A stretch of 64,000 nucleotides of DNA. It comes from Gilliamella apis (GTDB lineage: Bacteria; Pseudomonadota; Gammaproteobacteria; Enterobacterales; Orbaceae). This document shows, in pieces, positions 31,529-39,309 of the stretch. The translations under genes were made by a program, and so were the position numbers. Position 1 is the first letter of the stretch; each line of letters starts with the position of its first letter. Under the pieces are notes generated by a model. It searched no databases and had not been told where the DNA came from. It saw nothing but the letters and a program-made list of their open reading frames with translations. Where the stretch lies: assembly GCF_030758615.1 (NCBI RefSeq), contig NZ_CP132381.1:558001-622000 (forward strand), given 5' to 3'.

Positions 31529-31864
31529 ATGACTATGGCACAAATACAATTCCGTATGATCGAAGATGATTTAGATCCCGAAGTTGTGACTGCGCAAACG
31601 ATAGAAATTATTAATCGTTGGTTGACTGATCATCAAATATCCCAAAATGACGTGCAAAAAGCGATGTTGTTATCACATGTTAAAGCAATGGTTGAAAGAG
31701 CGAAAACGCTAGAAAAATTACCTGAGGTTGATCCTTCTTTATTTGATGAGCTCTCAGAGCAATCCTTAATGCTTGCACGTAAAACCATACAATTATTCAA
31801 TAGTCTACCAATGGAAGAGGCTTATTTACTGGCTGTTCATTATGAAGTAGCTATAGCAAATTAA
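31529..31864 (+). CDS. Stand-alone PRD-domain protein (EF_0829/AHA_3910-like)
   Basis: A 111-residue soluble protein consisting of a single PTS-regulation domain, with no DNA- or RNA-binding part. Both PRD phospho-acceptor positions are kept: His50 in MLLSHVKAMVERA and His104 in EEAYLLAVHYEVA. PRDs are phosphorylated by HPr or EIIB proteins and normally switch an attached regulator. This one is the first gene of a nine-gene operon, 45 bases before the SFCGS gene. It probably reports PTS phosphorylation to another protein, perhaps the regulator at the operon's end; that partner is inference. The E. coli YhfY protein is of the same general type. Confidence 0.75.
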   Translation: MTMAQIQFRMIEDDLDPEVVTAQTIEIINRWLTDHQISQNDVQKAMLLSHVKAMVERAKTLEKLPEVDPSLFDELSEQSLMLARKTIQLFNSLPMEEAYLLAVHYEVAIAN

Positions 31865-31909
31865 ACGAATTAATAAATTTAAAAAACAATAATTGATAGG
31901 AGCATAATT

Positions 31910-32278
31910 ATGGCAGAAGTAATCATTGTCATCGGCGATAGAATGGGCAAAGGACAAAAAATTGCAGAGGGAATTAATTCTATAGAAGGGTGTCGCGCAA
32001 TTGTTATTCCAGGTATGGCAGCTGATATGAAATTGGGTGACGTAATGAATAATGAGAATGCAGATCTAGGGCTTTCGTTTTGTGGCAGTGGCGGTGCAGG
32101 CGCCATAACGGCACAAAATAAATATGGCTATTCTCAACGACACGGTATGCGTTCAATTGAAGAAGGTGAAACAGCCATTAATGACGGTTGTAAAGTACTA
32201 GGATTTGGTTTTATGGATACAGTAGAACTTGGCCAACGTATAGCCCAAGCATTTTTGAAAAAATATCCTCGTTCTTAA
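31910..32278 (+). CDS. Glycine-rich SFCGS-family protein (EF_0830/AHA_3911-like; related to DUF2620/YhfU)
   Basis: A 122-residue soluble protein. The beta strand VIIVIGDRMGKG at the start, followed by a helix, looks like a small nucleotide- or phosphate-binding fold. The family signature LGLSFCGSGGAGAITAQNKY spans 53-72, with Cys58 in a glycine loop. No biochemical function is established for the family. It stands directly before DUF4312, DUF4311 and DUF4310 with gaps of 13-18 bases, so these four likely form one complex. Size and the loop cysteine recall PTS EIIB proteins, but no homology is claimed. The ATG follows a GATAGGAGCA ribosome site. Confidence 0.8.
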   Translation: MAEVIIVIGDRMGKGQKIAEGINSIEGCRAIVIPGMAADMKLGDVMNNENADLGLSFCGSGGAGAITAQNKYGYSQRHGMRSIEEGETAINDGCKVLGFGFMDTVELGQRIAQAFLKKYPRS

Positions 32279-32291
32279 ATAGGTTAGAAAT

Positions 32292-32588
32292 ATGAAAAAA
32301 ACTGAGCAGATACAAGTAAGAGTAACTGGGCAAGGAGATTCGAAGCAGCGTGCGTTCGCTATAGCGCTAAATCAAGTGCAAAAGCAGGTACTTAAAAATA
32401 CTAATAATGTCATGTTACGAATTGAACCGCTTAATATTAGTGTTGTTTCTGCTATTGAAAAGATAACTACAGAACGCTTTTTATTTATCTTTTTACCTAG
32501 AAAAAAGACATTTTATGACATCACACTCGATGTCTCAGTAAATGTTACGTTTATCGATCTGAACGATATTAAATTTATCTCTAAATAA
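32292..32588 (+). CDS. DUF4312-family small soluble protein
   Basis: 98 residues, no membrane segment, rich in Lys, Gln and Thr. It matches the EF_0831-like family by position and by the pattern VRVTGQGDSKQRAFAIALNQVQ near the start and FLPRKKTFYDITLDVSVNVTFI near the end. The predicted fold is alternating strands and helices. Function unknown. It sits between the SFCGS protein and the two membrane proteins with gaps of 13 and 15 bases, suggesting a fixed-stoichiometry complex. Assignment relies on recognition of the cassette as a whole. Confidence 0.75.
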   Translation: MKKTEQIQVRVTGQGDSKQRAFAIALNQVQKQVLKNTNNVMLRIEPLNISVVSAIEKITTERFLFIFLPRKKTFYDITLDVSVNVTFIDLNDIKFISK

Positions 32589-32603
32589 CGTAAAAGGAAA
32601 GTC

Positions 32604-33356
32604 ATGGAAATTCTAATTATAGCATTGAAGTCCATTGTAATTGGTGGACTGTGTGGATTTGGAGTAGGCGCTGGTGCAGCTCGAATGTTTCATGCTCCAA
32701 CTTATCAAGGTATGGGGGCTTTTCGTACCTTAGGTGAACTTAATTCTTGTGAGGGTGATCCTGCTGCACATTTTTCATTTGGCTTAGGATTCTTTTTTAA
32801 TGCCTGGGCTTCATCTGTTGCTGCTGGTTCATTTACCCAAGATGTTGATCATCGCATCATTCCAAACTGGGGTGCTGCACTATTGATGATAAAAAACCGA
32901 AATTTAGCACAAACGTTACATGATCCTAAGAAAATGGCCTTTGCTTGTGCATTTATCGGTGTGATTGTTGTGTTATTTTTAAATACAACCACCTCGGTTA
33001 TTCCTGATTCTTTAAAAATTACCGCAACTAAAGTTTTAGTTCCAGCCGCAAATTTACTAGTCGCGACTGTGATGCCGGTTATTTTCTGGTTGGCAGCTTT
33101 AGATGCCGGTAGAAGAAGTGGTTTTTGGGGAACTTTGTTTGGTGGGCTAGCGCAATTAATTATGGGTAATGCAGTACCTGGTTTAGTGTTAGGTATTTTG
33201 ATTGGTAAAGGAGTGGATGATAGTGGTTGGAATCGAGTGATGAAAATCATGTTAGCTGCGGTAATTGTTTTATTTATCATGAGCGGATATTTCCGTGGAT
33301 TTGATATGAAAATGATTAATTCATTCCGAGATGGTTTGTCTTATTGGTTTAAATAA
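32604..33356 (+). CDS. DUF4311-family membrane protein
   Basis: 250 residues with about six membrane helices (near 3-25, 57-80, 108-128, 138-160, 172-197, 208-228). The N-terminal third has conserved polar positions within the membrane, including GAGAARMFHAPTYQGMGAF and the GDPAAHFSFGLGFFF segment with histidines. No resemblance to a known PTS EIIC or EIID, ABC permease or MFS carrier is apparent. The family is known only as part of this cassette. With DUF4310, 18 bases downstream, it probably forms the membrane part of a transporter; that role is inference. Confidence 0.78.
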   Translation: MEILIIALKSIVIGGLCGFGVGAGAARMFHAPTYQGMGAFRTLGELNSCEGDPAAHFSFGLGFFFNAWASSVAAGSFTQDVDHRIIPNWGAALLMIKNRNLAQTLHDPKKMAFACAFIGVIVVLFLNTTTSVIPDSLKITATKVLVPAANLLVATVMPVIFWLAALDAGRRSGFWGTLFGGLAQLIMGNAVPGLVLGILIGKGVDDSGWNRVMKIMLAAVIVLFIMSGYFRGFDMKMINSFRDGLSYWFK

Positions 33357-33374
33357 TATAGGGAACAACAGATT

Positions 33375-34028
33375 ATGAATACTCAAACAACCATTAATAA
33401 AAGTTTTTGGTATGCCGATTGGTCATTCCCTATTCTTTGTGGATTACTCTCTGCAGGTATTTTCGCTGGAACACATACTTTTTATGTATATGGGATTGGT
33501 GCTTTTAACGAAATAGCATTTGTTGCAATGCTTAAATCAGGTATGACGACAGGCGATTATGGTGCAGTAGCCGCTTTTGGTGCTAGCTTTTTATTTGCGC
33601 GTGTCATTGAGGGATCGCTAGTTGGGATACTTGATATTGGTGGTGCGCTACAAACAGGTATTGGTTTAGGTGTGCCAGCGTTGCTATTAGCTGGTGGCTA
33701 TACATTGCCAATTGAGAATTTTTTGGTAGCGTTATTAACCGGTTTATTGCTCGGTATGGTAATCGGCTTACTTATCATCCTTATTCGTAAATTTACAGTT
33801 AACAGTGGTGGTGGATCAACCTTTGGCGCAGATGTCATGATGGGAGCGGGAAATGCATCAGGTCGATTTCTTGGTCCAATGATTATTTTATCAGCTATGG
33901 TTGCATCTATTCCTATTGGTATAGGGTCATTGCTTGGTGCACTATTATTTTATGTATGGAAAAAGCCTATTACAGGTGGTGCAATATTAGGTGCCATGAT
34001 TTTTGGCGGTATCTTCCCAATTATATAA
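33375..34028 (+). CDS. DUF4310-family membrane protein
   Basis: 217 residues with about six membrane helices. Several are glycine-rich, for example GSLVGILDIGGALQTGIGLG, LLTGLLLGMVIGLLIILI, and the helix pair after GGGSTFGADVMMGAGNASG. The many small residues suggest tightly packed helices of a channel or carrier. It is the partner of DUF4311 in the EF_0833-like cassette position. No enzymatic motif is seen. An intercistronic hairpin follows before the catabolic enzymes, which may allow different expression of the membrane module and the enzyme module. Confidence 0.78.
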   Translation: MNTQTTINKSFWYADWSFPILCGLLSAGIFAGTHTFYVYGIGAFNEIAFVAMLKSGMTTGDYGAVAAFGASFLFARVIEGSLVGILDIGGALQTGIGLGVPALLLAGGYTLPIENFLVALLTGLLLGMVIGLLIILIRKFTVNSGGGSTFGADVMMGAGNASGRFLGPMIILSAMVASIPIGIGSLLGALLFYVWKKPITGGAILGAMIFGGIFPII

Positions 34029-34035
34029 TATTATG

Positions 34036-34065
34036 TCCCCTCTATCATGATTATGGTCGAGGGGA
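34036..34065 (+). other. Intercistronic hairpin between DUF4310 and the amidohydrolase
   Basis: TCCCCTC and GAGGGGA form a 7-bp GC-rich stem. The 16-base interior can add an ATCAT/ATGGT inner stem. No T-run follows, so it is more likely an mRNA processing or stability element than a terminator. It ends 12 bases before the amidohydrolase start and may hide its ribosome site. Confidence 0.6.
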
Positions 34066-34077
34066 TTGGATTAAATT

Positions 34078-35232
34078 ATGTATGATTTAATTATAAAAAA
34101 TGCCAAACTCATTGATAATTCAATAACCGATATTGCCATTCAACAAGGCAAAATTGTGGAAATTGGCAAAAATATAATCGCAACATCAAATCAAGTATTG
34201 GATTTACAAAATCAACACTATATAAGTGCCGGCTGGATAGATTCCCATACTCATTGCTTTGCTCACTCACCAATTTACCACGATGAACCAGATCTCATTG
34301 GTGTTAAAACTGGTGTGACGGCAGTGGTTGATGCCGGCAGTGTTGGCGCACTTGATGCGGACGAATTTTATGATTTAGCGATGCAGGCTAAAACTCATGT
34401 TTATTCTTTTTTAAATATCTCAAAAATTGGTTTAATAAGACAAAGTGAGCTTGCTGATATGCAAGATATAGATGTGCCGTTATTTGACCAAACTTTAGTT
34501 AAATATCCTAATTTTTTTATTGGAATAAAAGTTAGGATGAGTCGTAGCGTTGTTGGCGAAAATGGTATTTTACCGTTAATCAAAGCGAAAGAGATGCAGA
34601 AAAAGACGGGGTTGCCACTAATGATTCATGTAGGAAATAATCCGCCTGAACTTGATGAAATTGCAGATTTATTAACTAAAGGCGATATTATTACTCATTG
34701 TTTTAATGGTAAGCCAAACCAAATATTTGATAAGCAGAATAATCTGCGTGATTCAATTAAACGCGCCATTGGACGTGGGGTGATTTTAGATATTGGTCAT
34801 GGTGGTGAAAGTTTCAGTTTTGCAGTAGCTGAGCGAGCTAAATGTTTAGATGTTTATCCAAACACTATTAGCTCTGATATATATTCTAAAAATCGCTTGC
34901 AAGGTCCTGTATTTAGCTTAGCAAATGTGATGAATAAATTTATCTGTCTAGGTTATAGCAAAACTAGAATTATTGATAGTGTCACTAAAAATGCGGCACA
35001 AATATTGCATTTAAATAATAAAGGGGAAATAGCTATTGGCTATGATGCCGATTTGACTATTTTTGATATAAAACAGCAAACCGTCTCTTTAACTGATTCA
35101 GAAGGTGGGCAGAGGGAATGCCATGAACAGTTTGTTCCTTTAGCCGCTATCGTAACAAATACAACCAAAAAAGTTACACACATTGAAATAACACAAGAAG
35201 GTAGTAAAAATGAGCTCAGAATCTCAAACTGA
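34078..35232 (+). CDS. Amidohydrolase/deacetylase-family metallohydrolase (EF_0837/AHA_3915-like)
   Basis: 384 residues with the binuclear amidohydrolase ligand set: His57 and His59 in SHTHCFAH, Lys151 (likely carboxylated) in IGIKVRMS, His184 in MIHVGNN, His207 in ITHCFNG and Asp267 in SSDIYS. The fold is a TIM barrel with a small N-terminal beta domain. The subfamily includes enzymes that remove acyl groups from N- or O-acyl small molecules, so it may deacylate the compound brought in by the neighbouring membrane proteins before the DgaE step. Substrate unknown. Its end overlaps dgaE by 23 bases. Confidence 0.82.
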   Translation: MYDLIIKNAKLIDNSITDIAIQQGKIVEIGKNIIATSNQVLDLQNQHYISAGWIDSHTHCFAHSPIYHDEPDLIGVKTGVTAVVDAGSVGALDADEFYDLAMQAKTHVYSFLNISKIGLIRQSELADMQDIDVPLFDQTLVKYPNFFIGIKVRMSRSVVGENGILPLIKAKEMQKKTGLPLMIHVGNNPPELDEIADLLTKGDIITHCFNGKPNQIFDKQNNLRDSIKRAIGRGVILDIGHGGESFSFAVAERAKCLDVYPNTISSDIYSKNRLQGPVFSLANVMNKFICLGYSKTRIIDSVTKNAAQILHLNNKGEIAIGYDADLTIFDIKQQTVSLTDSEGGQRECHEQFVPLAAIVTNTTKKVTHIEITQEGSKNELRISN

Positions 35233-36349
35233 AAAAGAAATATACAGTAAATACCACTTGAAAAAAGTGATTAATGCTTCGGGGCGAATGACTATTTTAG
35301 GTGTTTCAACACCTAGAGCAGAAGTGGTTGATACTGTATCCCACGGATTAAATGAATATTTTGAAATAAAAGATTTAGTTGATAAAACGGGTCAATACAT
35401 TGCTAAATTACTCAATGTCGAAAACGCTGTGGTCGTATCATGTGCCTCGGCTGGCATTGCGCAAGCTGTCGCAGGTTTAATCGTTAAAGATGATCGTGAT
35501 TTATTATTTAATTTACATAGTTCTGATAAATGGGTAGCAAGGGAAATTATTGTGCCAAAAGGACATAACGTAAATTTTGGTGCTCCTATTAGTACTATGG
35601 TCGCTCTAGGTGGTGGAATTGTGGTTGAAGCGGGTTATGCAAATGAGTGCAAACCAGAGCACATTGAATCATTAATTAATTCTGATACCGCGGCTATTTT
35701 ATATGTTAAATCACATCATTGTGTGCAAAAAAGTATGTTATCAGTTGCGCAAGCCGTAACAGTGGCCAAAAAATATAATATTCCATTAATTGTTGATGCC
35801 GCAGCGGAAGAGGATTTACAAACCTATTATCAACAAGGCGCTGATTTAGTTATTTATAGTGGTGCAAAAGCAATTGAAGGGCCAACTAGTGGCTTAGTTA
35901 TTGGCCGCCACCAAGCTATTGAATGGCTTAAACTTCAGTCTCAAGGTATTGGCCGACCAATGAAGGTTGGTAAAGAAGGTATTTTAGGCTTAACCAGGGC
36001 AATTGAGTTATATATTAACGATCCTAAACAAGAAACTGGGCAAGAAATGGTTGTCAAAATGACACCATTTATTGAAAAGTTAAATTCTATTAATGGTATA
36101 TCGGCAAAAGTTGTCTGGGATGGTGCTGGCCGAGATATTGCTCGTGCAGAAATATCATTTGATGCAAAGGTTATTGGTAAAAGTGCTGTTGAAATGATAG
36201 ACCTGATGAAGCAAGGCGAGATTGCAGTCTATTTTCGGGAATATAAAGCCAATGACGGTAAAGTAGATGCAGATGTTCGTAGTGTAACGGCGGAACAGCT
36301 TGATATTGTCTATAACAAAATTATAAAAATTATCCAAGGAGTTAAATAA
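35210..36349 (+). CDS. dgaE: DgaE-family PLP-dependent ammonia lyase
   Basis: 379 residues, SelA-like type I PLP fold. The Schiff-base lysine is Lys220 in YSGAKAIEGPTSG, and the PLP ring partner is Asp196 in IVDAAAEED. Salmonella DgaE removes water and ammonia from D-glucosaminate 6-phosphate, giving 2-keto-3-deoxygluconate 6-phosphate (KDGP). The next gene encodes the matching KDGP aldolase, sharing one base (TAATG), which strongly supports a two-step pathway. The start lies inside the amidohydrolase gene behind a GAAGG ribosome site. The exact amino-sugar acid used here is inferred. Confidence 0.85.
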   Translation: MSSESQTEKEIYSKYHLKKVINASGRMTILGVSTPRAEVVDTVSHGLNEYFEIKDLVDKTGQYIAKLLNVENAVVVSCASAGIAQAVAGLIVKDDRDLLFNLHSSDKWVAREIIVPKGHNVNFGAPISTMVALGGGIVVEAGYANECKPEHIESLINSDTAAILYVKSHHCVQKSMLSVAQAVTVAKKYNIPLIVDAAAEEDLQTYYQQGADLVIYSGAKAIEGPTSGLVIGRHQAIEWLKLQSQGIGRPMKVGKEGILGLTRAIELYINDPKQETGQEMVVKMTPFIEKLNSINGISAKVVWDGAGRDIARAEISFDAKVIGKSAVEMIDLMKQGEIAVYFREYKANDGKVDADVRSVTAEQLDIVYNKIIKIIQGVK

Positions 36350-37089
36350 TGCAATTGACACCAAATTATTTTAACGATCGCGTTTGTTTAAACGTATTAG
36401 CCAATTCAATTGATAATGCTAGTGCTATTTATGAAGCTGCACAAACTTATGTTGTTGTGGGAGTGTTATCTAAAAATTATCCAGATAATCAGCAAGCAAT
36501 AGAAGATATGAAAAAATATGCGTTAGCCATTGATAATGCTATTTCAGTTGGTCTGGGAGCGGGTGATCCTAATCAATCTACTATGGTGTCAGAAATATCT
36601 GCAGTTCTACAGCCTCAACATGTTAATCAAGTTTTTACAGGGGTGGCAACAAGTCGTGCTTTATTAGGACAAAAAGAAACGGTAATTAATGGTCTTGTAT
36701 CACCAACAGGGAAAGTAGGATTAGTTAATATAGCTACAGGGCCACTAAGCTCAAAATCACCAGCTGCTATCGTTCCGGTTGAAACCGCTATTGCTTTATT
36801 AAAAGATATGGGGGGAAGCTCAATTAAATATTTCCCTATGGGTGGGTTAAAACATATAGATGAATATGAGTATGTGGCTAAATGTTGTGCTGAACATGAT
36901 TTCTATCTAGAACCTACTGGTGGTATAGATTTAGACAATTATGAAGCAATTTTAAAAATTGCCTTAAATGCCGGTGTGAAAAAAGTTATTCCACATATTT
37001 ATACCTCAATTATTGATAAAACAACTGGGGCGACAAGAACTGAAGATGTTAAACAACTATTAGCGATTACGCAAAAATTAGCAGGATGA
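36349..37089 (+). CDS. dgaF: DgaF-family KDGP aldolase
   Basis: 246 residues, TIM-barrel class I aldolase type. Lys160 in SSIKYFPMGGLKH is the expected Schiff-base lysine. DgaF splits 2-keto-3-deoxygluconate 6-phosphate into pyruvate and glyceraldehyde 3-phosphate, feeding glycolysis. It overlaps dgaE by one base and is followed after 3 bases by the regulator gene, so all are in one transcription unit. It differs from the shorter Eda-type KDPG aldolases. The family assignment is good, the physiological substrate inferred. Confidence 0.87.
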   Translation: MQLTPNYFNDRVCLNVLANSIDNASAIYEAAQTYVVVGVLSKNYPDNQQAIEDMKKYALAIDNAISVGLGAGDPNQSTMVSEISAVLQPQHVNQVFTGVATSRALLGQKETVINGLVSPTGKVGLVNIATGPLSSKSPAAIVPVETAIALLKDMGGSSIKYFPMGGLKHIDEYEYVAKCCAEHDFYLEPTGGIDLDNYEAILKIALNAGVKKVIPHIYTSIIDKTTGATRTEDVKQLLAITQKLAG

Positions 37090-37092
37090 GTA

Positions 37093-39012
37093 ATGGCATC
37101 TAAATTGCTATTCCCTTATCAACGATTAGCGTATATTTTTGATACCATAAAAAACGAATTGCTACCTCAAAAAGAGCTAGCAAATCGTTTTACAGTATCA
37201 ATCAGAACAATTCGGTCTGATATTGTTGCGCTTAACGATGTATTAAATAAGTATGGTGCGCAAGTTGATTATATTAAAAACGTTGGTTATCACCTTGTCA
37301 TAACAGATCCTAATCTGTATGCAACCATTCCGATTGTTCAGCAAATAGAACGAGTTCCTCGAACTAATAAAGAGCGCGTTTCCGCTTTATTAATTGCATT
37401 TTTAACTCAATCAAAGTCGGTAAAATTGGATGATATTGCTGGTGAATGGTTTTTGAGCCGTAATACATTACAAAATGATGTTATTGAAGTTAAGCAATAT
37501 CTGGATAAATACCATTTATCGCTGGATAATCGTCCTTATTCAGGTATGCGATTAGTTGGTGAGGAATCCGCTATTCGAGCATGTTTAACTGATATTTTAT
37601 GGCAACATCATATCACAGGGGACACTATCAATGTTAATCGGTTAATTCAGACGATATTATCTGATATTGATTTAGATTATCTGGAAAGTGTACTACAAAA
37701 TCAGTTTGAACGTTTTGAATTAAAATTAACCTCGGAAGGGCAAGGGTATTTGCTCTATTGTTGTGCCGTTTCAATCACCAGAATTACGCAAGGGTATGAA
37801 TTAGTCGAATATCAAGTCGATAATATTGATTCGACAGTTATTGGCGCTGCACGTGAGGTTTCTGAAGGCTTCTCCTATTTTTTAGGTAGTACCCTTTCTG
37901 ATGCTGAATTTAACTATTTATGTGTGCAGATTATGTCGCGCACTATTATGGAATCACCTAATCAAGCTAAAAGTTTAGAGTTATTTGAACATATCTTATC
38001 TTATATCAATGATTCTTATCACTATAATTTGAAACAAGATATGAAGCTACGTCAAGATATGTTAATTCATATTTCATCGTTGCTATCTCGTATAAAATAT
38101 CAAATTCATACTTCTAATCCGTTATTACATGAAATTAAACAATATTATCCTTTTGCTTATGATATTACTTTATCGGCATTAGCGAATATTCCTAAGTTTA
38201 CTGATGTGAAAATGACTGAAGACGAAATTAGCTATTTAGCAATTCATATAGGGGTAGCATTAGAGCGCAATTATAGTGCAGGATATAAAAGATTAGTGCA
38301 AATTTTATTAGTCAGTGAATTGGGTAACGCTACTTTGCGTATGATTGAATCAAAAATTAAACGCGATTTTCCTCATATTTTAATTAATCGAACGATTTCT
38401 TATAGAGAATATGAACAGTTAACGCATATTGAAGAAGATTTTGTGGTATCGACGGTTCGCTTAAACGAAAAAGATAAGCAAATAGTGAAAATAGCACCAT
38501 TTCCAACGCCTTATCAACTAGAACAATTAGGGCGTTTATCAATGGTTGATCGCACTATGCCATATATTATTGAGCGTTTTTTTAATGAAAAATTTTTCCT
38601 AATTATTGACAAACCGATGACACAAAGCGAACTATTCCAGAGAGTTTGTCAACGGCTGGAAAAATTTGGATATGTGGGACAGGACTTTTATCCATCGGTA
38701 GTAGAACGAGAAAGTATTGTATCGACTTTAATAGGTGAAAATATTGCTATTCCTCATTCAGTTGGGTTGTTGGCCAAAAAGACAGTAGTTACCACTATTT
38801 TGGCTCCTCAAGGTATTGAATGGAATAAAAATGAAATTGCGCATGTTATTTTCTTATTAGCAATTAGCAAAGATGAATACGAAGATGCGATGCGAATTTA
38901 TAACTTAGTCGTCAATTTTGTTAAAGAGAGATCAACTAAGCGGTTGTTAAATAGTCGTAATTTTGATGATTTTCAAGCTATTGTAAAAGATAGTTTTGGG
39001 CGTTTATCGTAA
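37093..39012 (+). CDS. PRD- and EIIA-containing transcriptional regulator (BglG/MtlR-LicR type)
   Basis: 639 residues: HTH at about 22-60 (QKELANRFTVSIRTIRSDI), a second HTH at about 108-140, PRD1 (about 185-290), PRD2 (about 300-395), an EIIB-like domain (about 400-490) and EIIA (about 500-639). Phospho-acceptors are partly lost. In PRD1 the two histidine positions are Cys223 and Gln279; in PRD2 they are His326 and His385. The EIIB-like cysteine position is Ser408, while EIIA keeps His555 in IAIPHS. The HTH domains make it a DNA-binding activator of the MtlR/LicR kind rather than an antiterminator. It ends the operon. Confidence 0.88.
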   Translation: MASKLLFPYQRLAYIFDTIKNELLPQKELANRFTVSIRTIRSDIVALNDVLNKYGAQVDYIKNVGYHLVITDPNLYATIPIVQQIERVPRTNKERVSALLIAFLTQSKSVKLDDIAGEWFLSRNTLQNDVIEVKQYLDKYHLSLDNRPYSGMRLVGEESAIRACLTDILWQHHITGDTINVNRLIQTILSDIDLDYLESVLQNQFERFELKLTSEGQGYLLYCCAVSITRITQGYELVEYQVDNIDSTVIGAAREVSEGFSYFLGSTLSDAEFNYLCVQIMSRTIMESPNQAKSLELFEHILSYINDSYHYNLKQDMKLRQDMLIHISSLLSRIKYQIHTSNPLLHEIKQYYPFAYDITLSALANIPKFTDVKMTEDEISYLAIHIGVALERNYSAGYKRLVQILLVSELGNATLRMIESKIKRDFPHILINRTISYREYEQLTHIEEDFVVSTVRLNEKDKQIVKIAPFPTPYQLEQLGRLSMVDRTMPYIIERFFNEKFFLIIDKPMTQSELFQRVCQRLEKFGYVGQDFYPSVVERESIVSTLIGENIAIPHSVGLLAKKTVVTTILAPQGIEWNKNEIAHVIFLLAISKDEYEDAMRIYNLVVNFVKERSTKRLLNSRNFDDFQAIVKDSFGRLS

Positions 39013-39105
39013 TAAACTCGATTTAATTTGCAATTAAAAAAGGGATTTAACTAAGCGAGTAACACAAGTTATTTAGTGATTAAATAAATAACAATTGTGA
39101 ACGCT

Positions 39106-39132
39106 AAAAAACCCCGTTCCTCAAAATTTTTT
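39106..39132 (-). repeat. Flanking inverted sequence, right copy
   Basis: On the minus strand it reads A-run, TTTTGAGGAAC, GGGG, T-run, nearly the same as the plus-strand sequence at 31279-31305. Located 93 bases after the regulator stop. On its own it could also pair A-run with T-run, but it is not a good terminator. Confidence 0.5.
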
Positions 39133-39212
39133 GTTAAGAAATAAGTAAAATTATAATTATAAATATTTAAGAAATAATCAACAATTAAAACAAATTATCA
39201 TGTGCTTGCCCA

Positions 39213-39241
39213 TTGACGAAATGGTGATTTAAAGGTATTAT
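39213..39241 (+). promoter_or_regulatory. Promoter of the yceD-rpmF-fatty acid operon
   Basis: TTGACG (39213-39218), a 17-base spacer and TATTAT (39236-39241), followed by a GC-rich discriminator GCGCGCC. The discriminator is typical of stringent, growth-rate controlled promoters, fitting an operon that joins ribosomal protein L32 with lipid synthesis. Confidence 0.75.
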
Positions 39242-39309
39242 GCGCGCCTTATGGCTTTGTGTGGTTTTTAGCTGCACTTAATAATTTTTAAGGTAGGCAT
39301 GCATATCTT

